The notes: generated from the letters alone by a model not told the origin. 64,000 nucleotides of DNA from Codonopsis lanceolata (GCA_013146195.2 CM028384.1:76108728-76172727); one strand, 5' to 3'. Shown: positions 47,132 to 59,735, counted from the first letter of the stretch. A program made the numbers and translations.

Positions 47132-47863
47132 AACTCCGTTTGTTTCACGAAAAATGACTTCTAGAAAAAGTTTTCCTCATTTTTCGATATTTGGTAACTT
47201 TAAGAAAATGTAGTCAACGTAAAAGTTTTTTCCGAGTCAACGGAAAATGGAGGTTTCTTTTCCGGAAAATGACTTATATACAATTTCATTTTCCGTAAGT
47301 CATTTTCCAAATGTTCGAGCACCCCTCCGCCCCTTCCACAATTACACATATTTACATACACGCACAATATTTCACTCAACAAATAATTTTTTTAGAAATA
47401 TAAATGGAGTTTGTGCACACATTTATAAATTATAATTTTAATAAATATTCACTATTTCCTAAAAGTTTCAACTATATTATTTAGAGACGTCTAAACATTG
47501 TCTATTTTCCTTTTTTACAATGTCTTTTCATATCAATTACCAAAACAATTATTTGTATTTGTGAGAATGAAAAAATCTGGATCTTATTGATTTGATACCA
47601 ATAATGATAAATTGAGGGTTAATAAAGAAAAATTACTTAAAGTTCAACACTATAGTATACCATTCAATATGAGCATTAATACTAGAATATATTTTTTATA
47701 TTTATTTATATATTGTTTTCCATAACATTTTCATGTGTTTGCCAAACACCAGAAAATATTTCCGACATATTTTCAAAATATTTACCAAACACCTGAAAAT
47801 GAAATCTTTTCACTTTCTAGAAATCATTTTCTGGAAATCATTTTCCGTAAAACAAACGGAGCC
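47132..47863. mobile_element. Tourist-like (PIF/Harbinger) MITE
   Basis: The inverted termini read (AA)CTCCGTTTGTTTCACG and, inverted from the right, GGCTCCGTTTGTTTTACGG, with matching AAAATGA...TCTAGAAA blocks further in. TAA lies on both sides (47129-47131, 47864-47866), as expected for PIF/Harbinger. No transposase. Confidence 0.75.
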
Positions 47864-48255
47864 TAAAATTCAATAGGACAACAAAGAAATTAGGGAAATA
47901 TTTGAAAAATGGAATAAAACAAGGGAAATACAAAAAAGAAAAGTAATTATGATATCTGATAATACTGTTGAAATAAAAAGTAATAACCAGTCATAGTTAG
48001 ATCAAAGAAAAATACATTTTAATTTAAATTACAATACTTTTCAGTCATTTTACTATGCAAGAATTATCAAAAGAAATCATAATTCTTTTTTTAAAATTGA
48101 AACAGAGAAAATACCCTACTATAATTTATTAAAATAAAGAAAGATACAAACTTGAGGGACAATTATGACTACAATTCAAAACTTAAAAGTCAAGATATTC
48201 TAAGATATGTTTACAAATAAATTATATGATCACAAAAACACTTTGAATACACACA

Positions 48256-48494
48256 CTCCCTCCGTTCCGCCCAAAAAAAAAATCATTTAAAAAATCTAAT
48301 TATTAAGAGATATATTAATATCATTAAAATTAGTCATAATTACAAAAAGTTAAGCACAAATAATGTATTTATAACACAAGTGGAGATTAAAAATAAAATA
48401 TTATAGAAATTATAAGCTTAATTTTTTAAAGTCGACTTTTAGAATAAAACATCCCAAAATAATATAGTGGACTCTTTACCTGGAACGGATGAAG
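48256..48494. mobile_element. Stowaway-like MITE
   Basis: It begins CTCCCTCCGTTCCGCCC and ends GGAACGGATGAAG followed by TA. The left TA is mutated to CA. Confidence 0.7.
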
Positions 48495-48531
48495 TATTTG
48501 ACGACTATCTGGGTGCAAAGAAAAAGATTAA

Positions 48532-49320
48532 GGGCATGTTTGATTTGGCTTATCTGTAAATGTTTATAACTTATAACTTATCATAAGTTTTTTTTGAAGC
48601 GTTTGATTTCATTTATGGTAAGATAAGTCATAAGTCATGTACAAGCTACTTAAACCACATGTAAGCTCATAAGTTGTAAGCACTAAGACTAGTGCTTAAT
48701 TCTATTTTTCAAAAATATATGAGTCATCTTTTTATTAAAATTTTATATATTCCAATATTACCCTTCTTAATAATAGTAATAAAAACAAAAAGTAATAATA
48801 ATAATAATAATGAATAATAATTTTAATAAATAATAATAATAAAAGGAATTATAATAATATTAATAAATAATAATATGACTAATGATAATAGTTATAATAA
48901 TAAAAAAAATAATAAATATAGTAGTAACAATGATAAATATAATAATAATAATTATTATTATTAATGATAATAATAATAATACTACTAAAAATTAATATTA
49001 ATAATAATATAGTAAAATTAATCGTAATATTAATATCACTATTATAATAATAAAATATAATATTAATAATAATAAAATCAATGATAATAATAAGTAAAAA
49101 ATATTAATATAAATAAAATTAATATTATTATTAATAAAATAAAATAAATACTAAAATTAATAAGTAATAATAATAATAAAAGTAATATTAATGTTAATAA
49201 TAATAATAATAAAGGCAATAATAATGATAATAATGATAGTAATAATTAATAATAGTGATGAATTTTTTAGTAATATTAATATTAATAATAATAGTAATAA
49301 TATTAATGTTAATGTTAATT

Positions 49321-49376
<56 letters not shown>

Positions 49377-49627
49377 TAATCATACTAATGATGTAAATCA
49401 CATTTTGTGATGATACTATTTTACTCTTTATATTTTATTTCAGCATTATTTCAACCTATTAATCAAACACACACACTAACTTATGAAAGCTAATCAGCAT
49501 TTTTAAAAAGTTAAATCAAACATCAACAGTTATTAATCATCAGTCATAAATCATAAGTTATAAGTAATAAGTCATCAATCATAAATAATAAATTATCAAC
49601 ATATATCAATAAGCTAAATACAGGCCC
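48532..49627. mobile_element. Tourist-like MITE containing an AAT expansion
   Basis: Left end GGGCATGTTTGATTTGGCTTA; right end, inverted, GGGCCTGTATTTAGCTTA; TAA on both sides (48529-48531, 49628-49630). Subterminal CTTATAACTTAT motifs occur at both ends in inverse orientation. About 600 bp of the middle is degenerate AAT. Confidence 0.75.
48780..49376. repeat. Degenerate (AAT)n expansion
   Basis: Almost entirely AAT/ATT with interruptions; the 3' end (about 49320-49372) is perfect. It produces an Asn-run frame that is not a gene. Confidence 0.92.
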
Positions 49628-49900
49628 TAACCTAGTATGGATTTCCAAGATTGCTAACAATTCAAGACACGTATGAGCAGGGGTAAAAAATGTAAAGAAA
49701 ATCAAAAAGTAATAAAGAAGATCTATCTCTAGATCATGTCCATTTTAGTACTTTAATGTACACGCCCGGTTTAACATTTACATACATCTATATCTATCCG
49801 TATATATATAAATAAAGATAAAGAGAGGTGTTCATTTTTGGAAAGTTTCGGTCAAAATAAACTTTCCGAAAATGGAAACATGTTGTTTTGACTATTGATA

Positions 49901-50158
49901 CTCCCTCCGTTCCTAAATTATCGTCCTTCTTTCCTTTTTCGTCCGTCCCAAAATAATCGTCCACTTTGAAACTTACCTTTTTAGAACATCACTTTTACCA
50001 CTTTACCCTTACTTTTTCAATTTACTTTAATTATGAGCCACATATACATGGACATTAAAGGAAACTACACATTAAATCAATATAAATAATCAAGTCAATT
50101 ACTTTTTCTTAAACTGTGCGTCGGGTCAACCCAGACGATTATTTAGGGACGGAGGGAG
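49901..50158. mobile_element. Stowaway-like MITE, well preserved
   Basis: Perfect terminal pair CTCCCTCCGT and ACGGAGGGAG (longer inverted match CTCCCTCCGTTCCTAAAT with ATTTAGGGACGGAGGGAG), with TA on both sides. 258 bp. Confidence 0.9.
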
Positions 50159-50159
50159 T

Positions 50160-51524
50160 ATTATTAATGTACTAAATCTTTATGTTCGTGTTTTTGGCAC
50201 GGTGCCAGTATATCTGATTTTATCAACTGAAATGACAATTCTCAAATAGAAGATATGATTTTAAAAAAAATATTGCAGTTAAGGGTACATTGCTTCTAGT
50301 GATAGTTGAGGGATTAGTGTTTTATAAGGGGTGACTGTTCAGAAGATTAATAGCATGGTGTGACTTTGTAATATGAAGATAAAACATCGAGAGAAGAAAA
50401 AAAAAGTAACTGCTCATAATATTAATTGTAAGGGGTCACTAGTAATAGGGAGAGAAAAAATAAAAAGTTAAAAATTGATAACTACTCACACATGTGAATG
50501 TGATGGTGAATCTCAACCGTTAAATGTTTTAAGAGAATTTAATCTCAACATCTAAATAGCCTTAGTCAATTATTTAGCAGTTTTATAATATATATTCAAA
50601 TTTTGCTTTGGAAATGAAAAATATAAGTTGTCATTATTACTGATCGGATGTGAATTAAAAATCTTTACACATTTCTTATTTACACGGACTCCGTTGAATA
50701 CCATATACAAAGTAATCTGAATCATTTACATTAACTCCATTGAATGGATAATATGTCTATGGAATTATGAGCAAGTCTTTTGCAAAATCGTTATATTGAT
50801 TTTTATTCGTAGGACAAAGTTTCACTCTCTCACAACTCAACTCACTAACATATGATGGATCAGGTACGAAAAATTCGTCTCAAAAATAATATCCGTAATA
50901 CCGTCTTACCCAAGTTTTTACTTAGAATTATTATATTATCCTTAGTAAAACGAATATAAAAAAATATCAATTAATCATAATCTAAGTATATTGATTGATT
51001 GAGTTATGAAACAGTAGAGTTCCGTCTTACAAATGAATATTTGTACATTTTGATGTTCTAACATGATCTTTAACATTTACGTACATAACTGTTTGATTTT
51101 ATCCGTTGACCACTGTATGAACTTGTCAAAATCTGAAAGATCGCACAATGGATAAGATAAAAACAACATTTGAAAACATCCATATCTAGAAGATGGTCAA
51201 TTTCATCCACCAAAGATTTTTCGAAAACAGTCAAAGGTGACTCGGAATTGAAAAGATTGAATTCATAAGGGTTTATATAAATGTTCATTCATACGATTCC
51301 TAAAAAAAAAAGTTTTTAGATATTCAAAACTCTTACAAAAGTGCAAAAAAATGAGAATAGATAAAAAGAAGTCGCATAAAGTTAGCTATGACTTACAAAT
51401 GAAATTAAACTATTTATAAGCTTCTAAATAATGTTTGTTATTGATAAGGTAAAATGATTAATTACAAAATTCTAACCTAGCAAAGATAACACGACACGTG
51501 TACAAGATGAATAGTAAATGAATA
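50160..51524. other. Intergenic, no recognisable gene
   Basis: AT-rich. Only one frame of about 70 codons, with no recognised similarity. Confidence 0.4.
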
Positions 51525-52870
51525 TGTTGGAATATGTTTGTGCATTATATCTGCTATACTACTTGCATATTCTCAACATATTAATTTGCTTGATTCCATT
51601 ATAACAGCTTGCTTAAAGAGTGGTTAAATGGACTGCGTACCAGTTAGTCTGACAACTCCTTAAACTTGCTATATGTTATAAATTGAGTCTTTGTTCCTTT
51701 ACATATAACCTTCAGATATTTCCCCTTCAGACATTTCCTCTTTTGTAAAAGAACACGGTCTTCAAGACTTATCTCAACGTGGTCTTTCACAAAGCACTTC
51801 TCACCTATTCAGACTTGTACTTCATGTCATATCAAACAGTTTGAATATTGGATACACTCAAAACAAAAGATCTTCATATAATCTTTTGATCAACGGTTCA
51901 TGCAGTGCATCCGAATGCATTAGCCTCTCCCACGGTTAGAAGATTATCCAGAATCTCAACGGATCTATTTCTTCATCAGTCTATGAAAGAAACCTCTTAT
52001 CACTTAAAAAAAAAAAGTATGTGAAACAACATAGAGAAAAACACAAGTGTGTAAACAACCATTCCAATAAGCGTGATCACAGGTTGTGTAAGAAGACAAG
52101 TGTTCTAACATTCACTCAAGATCCATTGAACATTTGTGTTAGAGAGAGTGAACAGAATCCTCAAGACTGAATAAGTTGTGCTTAGTCAAGAACACATTTC
52201 TTGATTTGAGTTCTTTCTTTCTTTGAAAGACTCATTCTCTTTTGTGCATAGACTTCATATCTATTGCAATAGATTCAACACACCATAGTGACGTTGATGA
52301 CAAACTACTTAAAGGTATCCAAAAAAAACTCCAACACTGCTAATCTCAATCACATTCATACCTTCAGACTTGTACTGTGTTGCATGTGTTGTTGGTTGCT
52401 TGATGTTAAGTCGTAACACGAGAATTACTAGCTAATTGAACAACCTATAACATTCTCTTCTCATTTAACCATTTCATCGACACTGTCATCTCCTTCTTCC
52501 TAGGAGACATGAAAGTGTTGGAGAGATGAAGCCTGGTATATGTCGACCTACTTCTCCTCCATGATCTTCGAGGGGCAGAAGCTTAGGTTAGAGAGTCTAG
52601 ATTGATATACTAAGCATGCTTATCATTTGATAAACCTCTGTTGAATTTTAAATGCAAAATAAATTTTCAATATTCAACCTTTACTTCTCCTACCGGTTCT
52701 TTCATGCATTATCTTGCTTAGTTCTTTATTCATGGAACTGTAAGTTTGCATCTTATGAAGTGAAAGTTACCAATTTCTTTGTAACTAAATGCATGTACTT
52801 ATTGTAACTTTTATCTTCAATGTTATATACATTTACTTATTCTTTTCGAGCCGGTTCACTTTCTAAAATT
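51525..52870 (+). repeat. Copia LTR (TGTTGG family), copy 2, truncated
   Basis: It begins TGTTGGAATATGTTTG and shares GGACTGCGTACCAGTTAGTC and AAACCTCTGTTG blocks with the LTR at 53482. No matching CCAACA end is found, so the 3' end is truncated or diverged; the end coordinate is approximate. Confidence 0.65.
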
Positions 52871-52999
52871 TTCAATCGCTACAGTACTCTATTCTTTTTT
52901 TTTTTTTTCAACTAGAAAAAGTCACTTTTGGGGCTTAAAGACTACAATATCCTAAATGAACATGAGGCGCGCTACGTATCATTCACTCATATAGACTGC

Positions 53000-53125
53000 G
53001 CTGCATCAATTTTTGCACCGCGATGAATCAATTTTATTCATGAATTTTTGCACTACGATGCATCAATTTAAATAATTCATACAATTTTGCATTGCCCTGC
53101 ATCACATTTTTGCACAGTGATGCAA
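53000..53125. repeat. Short GATGCA/TGCATC-type repeat cluster
   Basis: TTTTTGCAC(C/T)(G/A)CGATG and TGCATCAATTT motifs recur four to five times in about 125 bp. Confidence 0.6.
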
Positions 53126-53159
53126 AATTATAATGAACCAGAGCATGTCATTTGCCTTA

Positions 53160-53340
53160 TTTTATGACGCATGGATACGTTAGCAAGCTAGCGTTCGCAT
53201 ATCTCGATACGTTACACGGATACGCGGATACGCCGGATATGCCTTTGGATACGATACATGGGGCAAATATGTAATTTCCCAAACTTTGGATACGTGACTC
53301 AGATACGTATACCCGAATCCGAATACGGTTTAGTAAAAAC
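53160..53340. repeat. GATACG-rich cluster
   Basis: GGATACG and close variants (CGATACG, AGATACG, GGATATG) occur about ten times in 180 bp without a fixed spacing. Confidence 0.7.
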
Positions 53341-53481
53341 ACATCGTTTTGGTTAAAAAAAAATGAAGGGTTAAAATTGATCGGCGTGTTCGCACTCACT
53401 CCTCCGTCTATGCGTCAAGATCTGAGAGAGAGAAACAGAGACAGAGGAAGCGAAGACGATTGACGAGAGACTCAAACATAC

Positions 53482-55383
53482 TGTTGGAATATACCTGCTT
53501 AATCAATACTTATTCCTTTGCATATTTCACAACACTTTGATTTGCTTGCCCCTATTACTGTGTGCTATAACAAATGGCTAAAAGGACTGCGTACCGGTTA
53601 GTGTGACAACCTGTTTTAACATCGCATAGGTCTTAGACTATACGAGTCTTTGTCTTAGTCCTACTCTTTCAAGATGACCAGCAGACTAGTGATTCATGTA
53701 CATAAGCACCAGTAGTCCTGCTTTAGCATGATACATATCCTAAAGACTCTTCACTAACAGACATGCTTTGGTTTAATTGTTCTCACATCAACTAAGTCAA
53801 CCAGCAGACCTATCTATTGGAAGACTATCTTTTGAATAAAACATCATACCAGCATACTTCTATCTGCACATACGAGCTATAGAGAAAAGATTGCAGTCGT
53901 TCAGAAAACAATAAAGTGCTTTAGCCTCAAAAGTCAATGTGATTTTTAAAAGGACTAACACATCAAGACCTGCAAAATCTAAATGGATATTGTTCTACAT
54001 TATCCAATAGATATCCCCTCTTTACATTTGGTCAGAAAAGTCAATAATCTACTTTATTGGAAAACCAAATGCCAGTGTGCTACTTCCGTCAGACCTACTC
54101 TACAGTGACACTTCCTTTCAGTCTGACTTTTGGACAAAATCCTTTTTGCGAGATATCTTTTATCCTACAGTCTATAAGATGAAATCTTATCTGAGCGTAC
54201 TCTCTCCAATGGATATAAGATCAGTCGAAGACAGTCACAATGGATCTATTGATCTTCATTTATAGAAGAAACTCCTTCATCCTTCTTCAAAAGTGAGAGA
54301 GTGTGTTAGTTTGTGAACAAGATATCTCATAATCTTCGATCAAGCTTTCACACAGATCATTGTGGAAAAACCAGACCTTTGGAGAAACACTTTCTGTGTG
54401 ATGTAAAGATGGATTGAAAGAAGAGAAGAAGAGTGATCTTCAGAAGCTACAAAGATGAAGAACGGTGTCTTGGTCAAGAAACTCCTTTCTTGATTTGAGT
54501 CCTTTGAATCCTTTCATAGAATTCAGTCTCTACATCTCTTTAGAAATCCAATCCTTTGGTAGAGATCAAACACTGTAAATTCAGTTGAAGACGAATCTCC
54601 AAAGATGTCCAAGGAAGAGGAAGAACTGCCCGTGTGTATTGCATCCATATCATCAAACTTGTATTCCATTGTAAGGACTAGTGATTGTGCAATTAATGGT
54701 CATCATTAAGAGTCGAGTGCCTTGCACTCAATTGCTCAGATATCTTTTATCTAAGCGACCCTAAAAATTGTCTTCTCATATTTTATCCACTTGACTCCAC
54801 CCATGTCTTACTTTGTTAATGAAACTCTTACAAGAGTTATTGACTGGGGAAAGAACTCATGGGAAGAAAGTTGATTAATAGGTTAAAGAGTCCTAGTTGA
54901 TGTAATAAACATGTTTACCTTTGAGTAAACCTCTGTTGTGTTTTATTTATTACATACCTTTCAAACACAGCTTTGATCTCTCTATCCTGTCTATAAATGG
55001 TTTTGATTTTACCCAAACTATCCTTTATGTAACTCTAATGAAATGTATCTGAAAAAGGGTTAAGTATGTTGTTGTTCTAAACATTTTATTCGTGTACAAC
55101 TACTTAAACCTTCTAAAAGATTTATCTGTATTGCATTTACCTTTCCGATGCCCAATCTCTTTTCACATACAGTTTATCTTCAATCTGCCAGTAAAGTTTA
55201 TAACTCAGCTAAAAAACAAATCAGTTGTTCTGTTCTATCAACATATCTGTTTATTTTGCAGATACGCTTATCACAAAAAGAAATTTCACCCAGATTCTTA
55301 AATGAATGGTGAGATAAATGTGCAGTGGTAACATATGTTATTCACCTCCTCTAGCCTATATGAGCATATTGTTGGGACCAACA
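53482..55383 (+). mobile_element. Solo copia LTR with exact target duplication
   Basis: It begins TGTTGGAATATACC and ends TTGTTGGGACCAACA. CATAC flanks it exactly at 53477-53481 and 55384-55388. No internal region is present, so the element was reduced to one LTR by recombination between its two LTRs. Length 1902 bp. Confidence 0.88.
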
Positions 55384-55629
55384 CATACCTCTGCTGGCTT
55401 GACTACCTCTCGCTCCGGATGCCGCTACTTCGCCTTCGTCTTCTACAGGTAAGTCAATTTTTGTGCTTTTCAAACCTTAGTTTACAAACTAGAGTTCATC
55501 TTCATCTTCGACAGGTAAGTCAATATATGTATTAGGTATATTAGTATATTATAGTATATACTATTTATATGTATACAATATATGTATATTATATATGCTA
55601 TTTATTTAAATATTTATATTTTGGTCCTC

Positions 55630-56330
55630 AGTGGCGGACGCAGAAAAATTCCTAACTAGGTGCACACATTTAATAAAGTTTATAAATCATCCGGGTGCAC
55701 AAATTTACATATCACAATTCACAACAAATATAGATTAAATCATCAATTAGGGTTGTTTCAAAATTATGGTTATTTCAAATTAGGGCTATTTTTAAAATTA
55801 GGGTTATTTACTAATTTTAATTTTTAAAATTTAAATCACAAATTCACAATTATAATTTATAAATTCATACAATACAATCATACTTTGATTCAAACAAATA
55901 GACGATTAAAATTTAGACATTCTTGAAGAACACCTCTTGTTACTCTTGTAGAGCACTAAGAGACTAAGAGTTAGGCTTAAGAGGAGTGGTGGAGCAGGAG
56001 CTTGGAGTGGAGCAGGAGGCCGTGGAGAAGGCGCCAGGCTGTCGGGACGCCGAAGAGGCTGGGAGGCGGGAGCACTGGACTCTTGGAGGCGGTGCCGGTG
56101 GCGGTCCGATAGAGGTCGAAGGATTGAAGGAAGAAGGAGGTTGGAAAGTTGAGGGAGCTGGGTGGGAATGGGAGACGGACCACAAGACCCGAGGGACGGT
56201 GAAGGAGGCAGCGGGACTCCGTTACTCAGGAGCGACGGAAAGGAAAGAGGCAAGGAGTAGGCAGAGTGAGAGAGGTTTTTGATTTTTTTGATTTGGGAAT
56301 TGGGTGGGAAAAGAGATTTAAGCATTTAGC
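55630..56330. other. GC-rich patch within a probable transposon remnant
   Basis: CAGTGGCGGACGCAGAAAAA at 55631 is a motif common at the ends of plant repeats. The GC-rich block at 55980-56280 gives a 139-codon Pro/Ser/Leu-rich frame on the minus strand and a 98-codon Gly/Glu-rich frame on the plus strand. Neither has a recognised domain. It may be captured exon or UTR sequence. Downstream (56341-56420) a roughly 44-bp GGGGCAAAATATATAAATC unit is repeated. Confidence 0.35.
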
Positions 56331-56539
56331 CATTTTAAATTTAGGCGGGGCAAAATGTATAAATCCTATCTAGGTCGAGGCAAAATATATAAATCTTATC
56401 TAGGTGGGGGCAAATTGTTTTAAATAATAGATTATTAGAAAATAAATTTAAAAATGCCTCTGTGCAAAAAATCAAAATGGGGCAAGCCCCCCATAATGTA
56501 ATCACATCATCGCCCTTGTTGGTGCTTATAGTTTGAATA

Positions 56540-57265
56540 TTTACACTTACCCACAAGTACTCCTATCCGGATTTTTCAAAATCTTGTATCCTTGTATCTC
56601 GTATTTGCAATCGTACCCGTGCAACCTAGGTCTTATTCTTTCATCTTCTCCGTCGTTAGCCTATTCTTCCTACTCCTCCACCTTCGTCCTACTTGAAAAA
56701 TTCCTGCCAAAACACATATCCATTTTAGTTCCATACTTAATGAATAAAAATAACCATTTACCTATCATGAGAACATGAGCCCCCGAAGGCACCGCCCCTC
56801 GATCCGACAACATGATTAGGTATGTCGATCCATGTTTTGTTATAAACAATCTTGATTTTCGATCTCAAAGTATTAATCGAAGCGTGAAAGAAGTCGATCC
56901 GGACATTTTAAAAACAATATTTCAAAAATACACTTCAGTTGTTGAAAAAAAACGTTTGACCAAAAATTTATTTATTTTTTTGAAGAAGTGTACACACAAA
57001 ATTTTTCCCATCTATTTAGTTCGACATTTGTTGACCAACCCATGGTAAATTCATACCCATAGACCATAGTTTAGCGCGCCCAAGGAAAGACCAATCATAA
57101 AATAGTTGGACATTTCCACTATATTTAATTTAAAATATGGATAATTATTTATTTACTTGAAGAACAAGTTTTTAAACGTTCTATCCTAAATCCCTACTAA
57201 AAATAGTCCCTAATCGATAAGACTTTTTTTTATTTCCTAATTAATTTTGATTAGTCAAATCAAAA
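56540..57265. other. Intergenic, no recognisable gene
   Basis: The 80-codon frames have no recognised similarity. The segment ends at an N gap. Confidence 0.35.
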
Positions 57266-57365
57266 NNNNNNNNNNNNNNNNNNNNNNNNNNNNNNNNNNN
57301 NNNNNNNNNNNNNNNNNNNNNNNNNNNNNNNNNNNNNNNNNNNNNNNNNNNNNNNNNNNNNNNNN
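57266..57365. other. Assembly gap of 100 N
   Basis: Exactly 100 undetermined bases at the 3' UTR of a LINE; probably a placeholder of unknown true size. Confidence 0.98.
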
Positions 57366-57372
57366 AAACAAA

Positions 57373-57813
57373 TCACCCTTTTCTAAAGGTATACAAACCC
57401 AACAAATCATGTCTAAAAATCAAAAGAATCTGACGGGGAAGCCGATCTTCATGCAAATAAATCCTACTACTGATGATTATAAGCCTCCAGGCAATAATAT
57501 CAGCCACCTTGTTCCTTTCCCTATACACATGGTGTAACTCCATACCAAGACTATATCTCTTGCAATCCTCCAATTCATACCTGTAACGCCATGGGAAAAG
57601 ACTATCACCGCGAATGCCCAAAACCGCCACCTTAGAATTTGTTTCCACAACAACTCGAGATAAAACATGATCCACACAAATCTTGAGACCATATCGTAGC
57701 CACTTCAGATACATATTAGATCCTTGACCAAAGAAAATCGAGAAAGCAATAATCATATTCCCTTCCCTATCCTGAACACCTCCACTGAACGCTCTCCATT
57801 TCTGAAGACTCAT
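57373..57813 (-). pseudogene. LINE RNase H domain
   Basis: The frame reads LKWLRYGLKICVDHVLSRVV, ETNSKVAVLGIRGDS, FPWRYRYELEDCKRYSLGME and LHHVYRERNKVADIIAW, the plant LINE RNase H fold (strand with ETNS, then HVYRERNKVAD near the C-terminus). It ends YTFRKG and a stop. The N-terminal Asp-bearing strand is incomplete. Confidence 0.78.
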
Positions 57814-58183
57814 CAGTATTTAATTTGAAGCCCATGTTAGGCCTTTCCCAGCGCAACCAACTGCCTCTTTTAAACGGAACATCACAAATAGGAACATTAA
57901 CTGTGCTAAACACTGCCGCCCACATACCCGATCAAAGAAGAGGGACGAAAAAGCTACTCAATTTTGTTAGACGCAATGAACCTTCTGAAGAACATTAGCT
58001 GCCCCCATGGGTCTAGAATCGAACACGGCCGCAACGGGCTTTCCAAAGTTTCAGAACCGAAAACAAACACACCAAGTTCGCAAGCCCCAAGCCGATTTCG
58101 CAGCTATGAGAAGACCACGATTGAAACAGATGCATCAAAGATCTATTACACAAAGGAACCCGAAAGTCGTGAGATAATTTACC

Positions 58184-58615
58184 TCAAACCTCTCTAGCAA
58201 CTTCTGACCCAAGAAAAAGATGAGACAAAGATTCACTAGCAGGATGTATAGAACAACAAACACACTTCGATACAATATGAATTCCTTTAACCTTTAAATA
58301 CTCATCTACCGGAAGAGCACCATGAAAAAGCTTCCAAATAAATCCACTAACCTTCGAGGAATCCACGACTTCCAAATATTCATAGCCCAAGGAACTCGGG
58401 ACCCCTGAGCGAATGAGATCATAGAAAGCCGAACTCTCAAGCCGCCTCGAGTTGGTTATCTTGAAAAAACCGATGTCATCAACATGAGGATGAATGATAA
58501 CCCGCTTAATCTCCGCATGATATTGATCATAAATAAGAGGTAATAACTCATCAATTATTGGCCAAGCATCCTTGACTTTCAATAACACATCTGTCGGCCT
58601 CGGACCAAACATCAA
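58184..58615 (-). pseudogene. LINE reverse-transcriptase zinc-binding domain
   Basis: A 143-codon frame contains SGFIWKLFHGALPVDEYLKV then KGIHIVSKCVCCSIHPASES and LSHLFLGSEVAREV. This is the zf-RVT domain that follows RT in plant LINEs (KCVCC...ESLSHLF). Confidence 0.8.
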
Positions 58616-58719
58616 TTATAGTTCCAGTACTGACCTTCAATTTGGCAATACTGTCTCCAGCGAGGCAAAAGAAGGTTGTGAAGATCTTCCCTAGGCCAAT
58701 TGTTAGGCCTCCGCTCCAT

Positions 58720-59538
58720 CGCATGGAAAACCCCAAAATATAACATGAAAGTCGGGCTAGCAGGATTTTCTCTTGAAGAGCTTAAGGTAAGAATGGGTTA
58801 CATCTATAGGGACTTCTTTGCTTATGACTTGAATTGTGTTTATAAATGTATTTATGAGTCCCAAAGTTATGTTTCATCTCATCTAGTTTGATGAGTTTTA
58901 TTTTTTCTGGAAGTGTTGAAGTAGACCGAGAGGTTATTGTAATGCTAAGATGTGTTTGTGACTCTTATATTCACATGATATCACGAGATGGGTAAGGATG
59001 TACTAAATTGAGATTTAAATGCCTTAGGTTTCCATGTTGCAGGTATTCCATTGGTATTATTGCTATGGATCATCGCCACAGAAACCAATCCTTGAAAGGT
59101 TTGAAAACTAATGTTCGAGAGGCTTATGACATACAAGGTCAAGTTAGTTATCTTCCCAAGGCGTGCTAGAAAAATGAAGGTAAATCTAATTTAGCCATCT
59201 TGTCTTCCTTGTGGCTGTGGTATCATATCTCCTTAAGTTAGCCCCATTTGTTTCATGGTTCTTGTAGTGACTTGAAATTTTGTCTTTTAGGCTGCTGATT
59301 CTAGCGGAGAGGAAATTGCAAATGCACATAGGTTCAAGACTTTGCACATTGTTGGGAGGAGCTAATCGCCGAGCTTTTTAAAGGTCACGATGAAATGAAA
59401 TCATTTAATGCCTATGCCAAACTACATATTGAGCGCATAAATGAGTGTAATCTTGGTGCAAGGCTTAAGTGGGTCAGACGAAGGAGGAGAAGAAATAGGA
59501 TTGTCTTGGTGGTGAGAGTTTCAATTACGTTAAATTAG
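58720..59538 (+). pseudogene. Ribosomal protein L13 (eL13) pseudogene with introns
   Basis: Three exons remain. Exon A (to 58786) encodes PKYNMKVGLAGFSLEELK. A GTAAGA...TTGCAG intron follows (58787-59042). Exon B (59043-59179) encodes IGIIAMDHRHRNQSLKGLKT, then in another frame TYKVKLVIFPRRARKMK. A second GT...AG intron follows (59180-59290). Exon C (59291-59538) encodes AADSSGEEIANAHRFKTLHI, a stop, then MKSFNAYAKLHIERINECNL. The order matches the C-terminal two-thirds of eL13 of the 60S subunit. An internal deletion after GIP, a frameshift and a stop show it is dead. Retained introns mean it is a duplicated gene segment, not a retrocopy. Confidence 0.8.
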
Positions 59539-59735
59539 AGGCAAAAACAATTTTGTTTTCTTGTTCACATCTTATGACTCATTACTTGTGGAGACGTACA
59601 TGTTTTAGTTTTTGAACTCAAAGAAATCATTAATTTGAAGTTTGTTGAATGGTTTGGGTTTCAAGATCGTTGTTTATTTCTTGAATGGGAGAACCCGCCA
59701 CCGCATTCTCATATTGCTATTTAATTTTTTTTTGA

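Larger units (their letters stand above)
57366..58740 (-). mobile_element. 5'-truncated LINE, minus strand
   Basis: In order on the minus strand: the end of the RT region (about 58736-58620), the zinc-binding RT-associated domain (58615-58184), then an RNase H domain (57813-57373) and a 3' UTR entering the gap. The 3' end aligns with the LINE at 63246-63646 (CACCCTTTTCTAAA and ACAAATCATG blocks shared). It abuts the RPL13 pseudogene. Confidence 0.8.

Noticed and set aside
49191..49376. Asn-run ORF
   Set aside because: It is the translation of the AAT microsatellite, with no protein-like sequence.
55906..56325. 139-codon Pro-rich frame on the minus strand
   Set aside because: Multiple frames are open in the same GC-rich block on both strands, with no domain; recorded only as a GC-rich patch.
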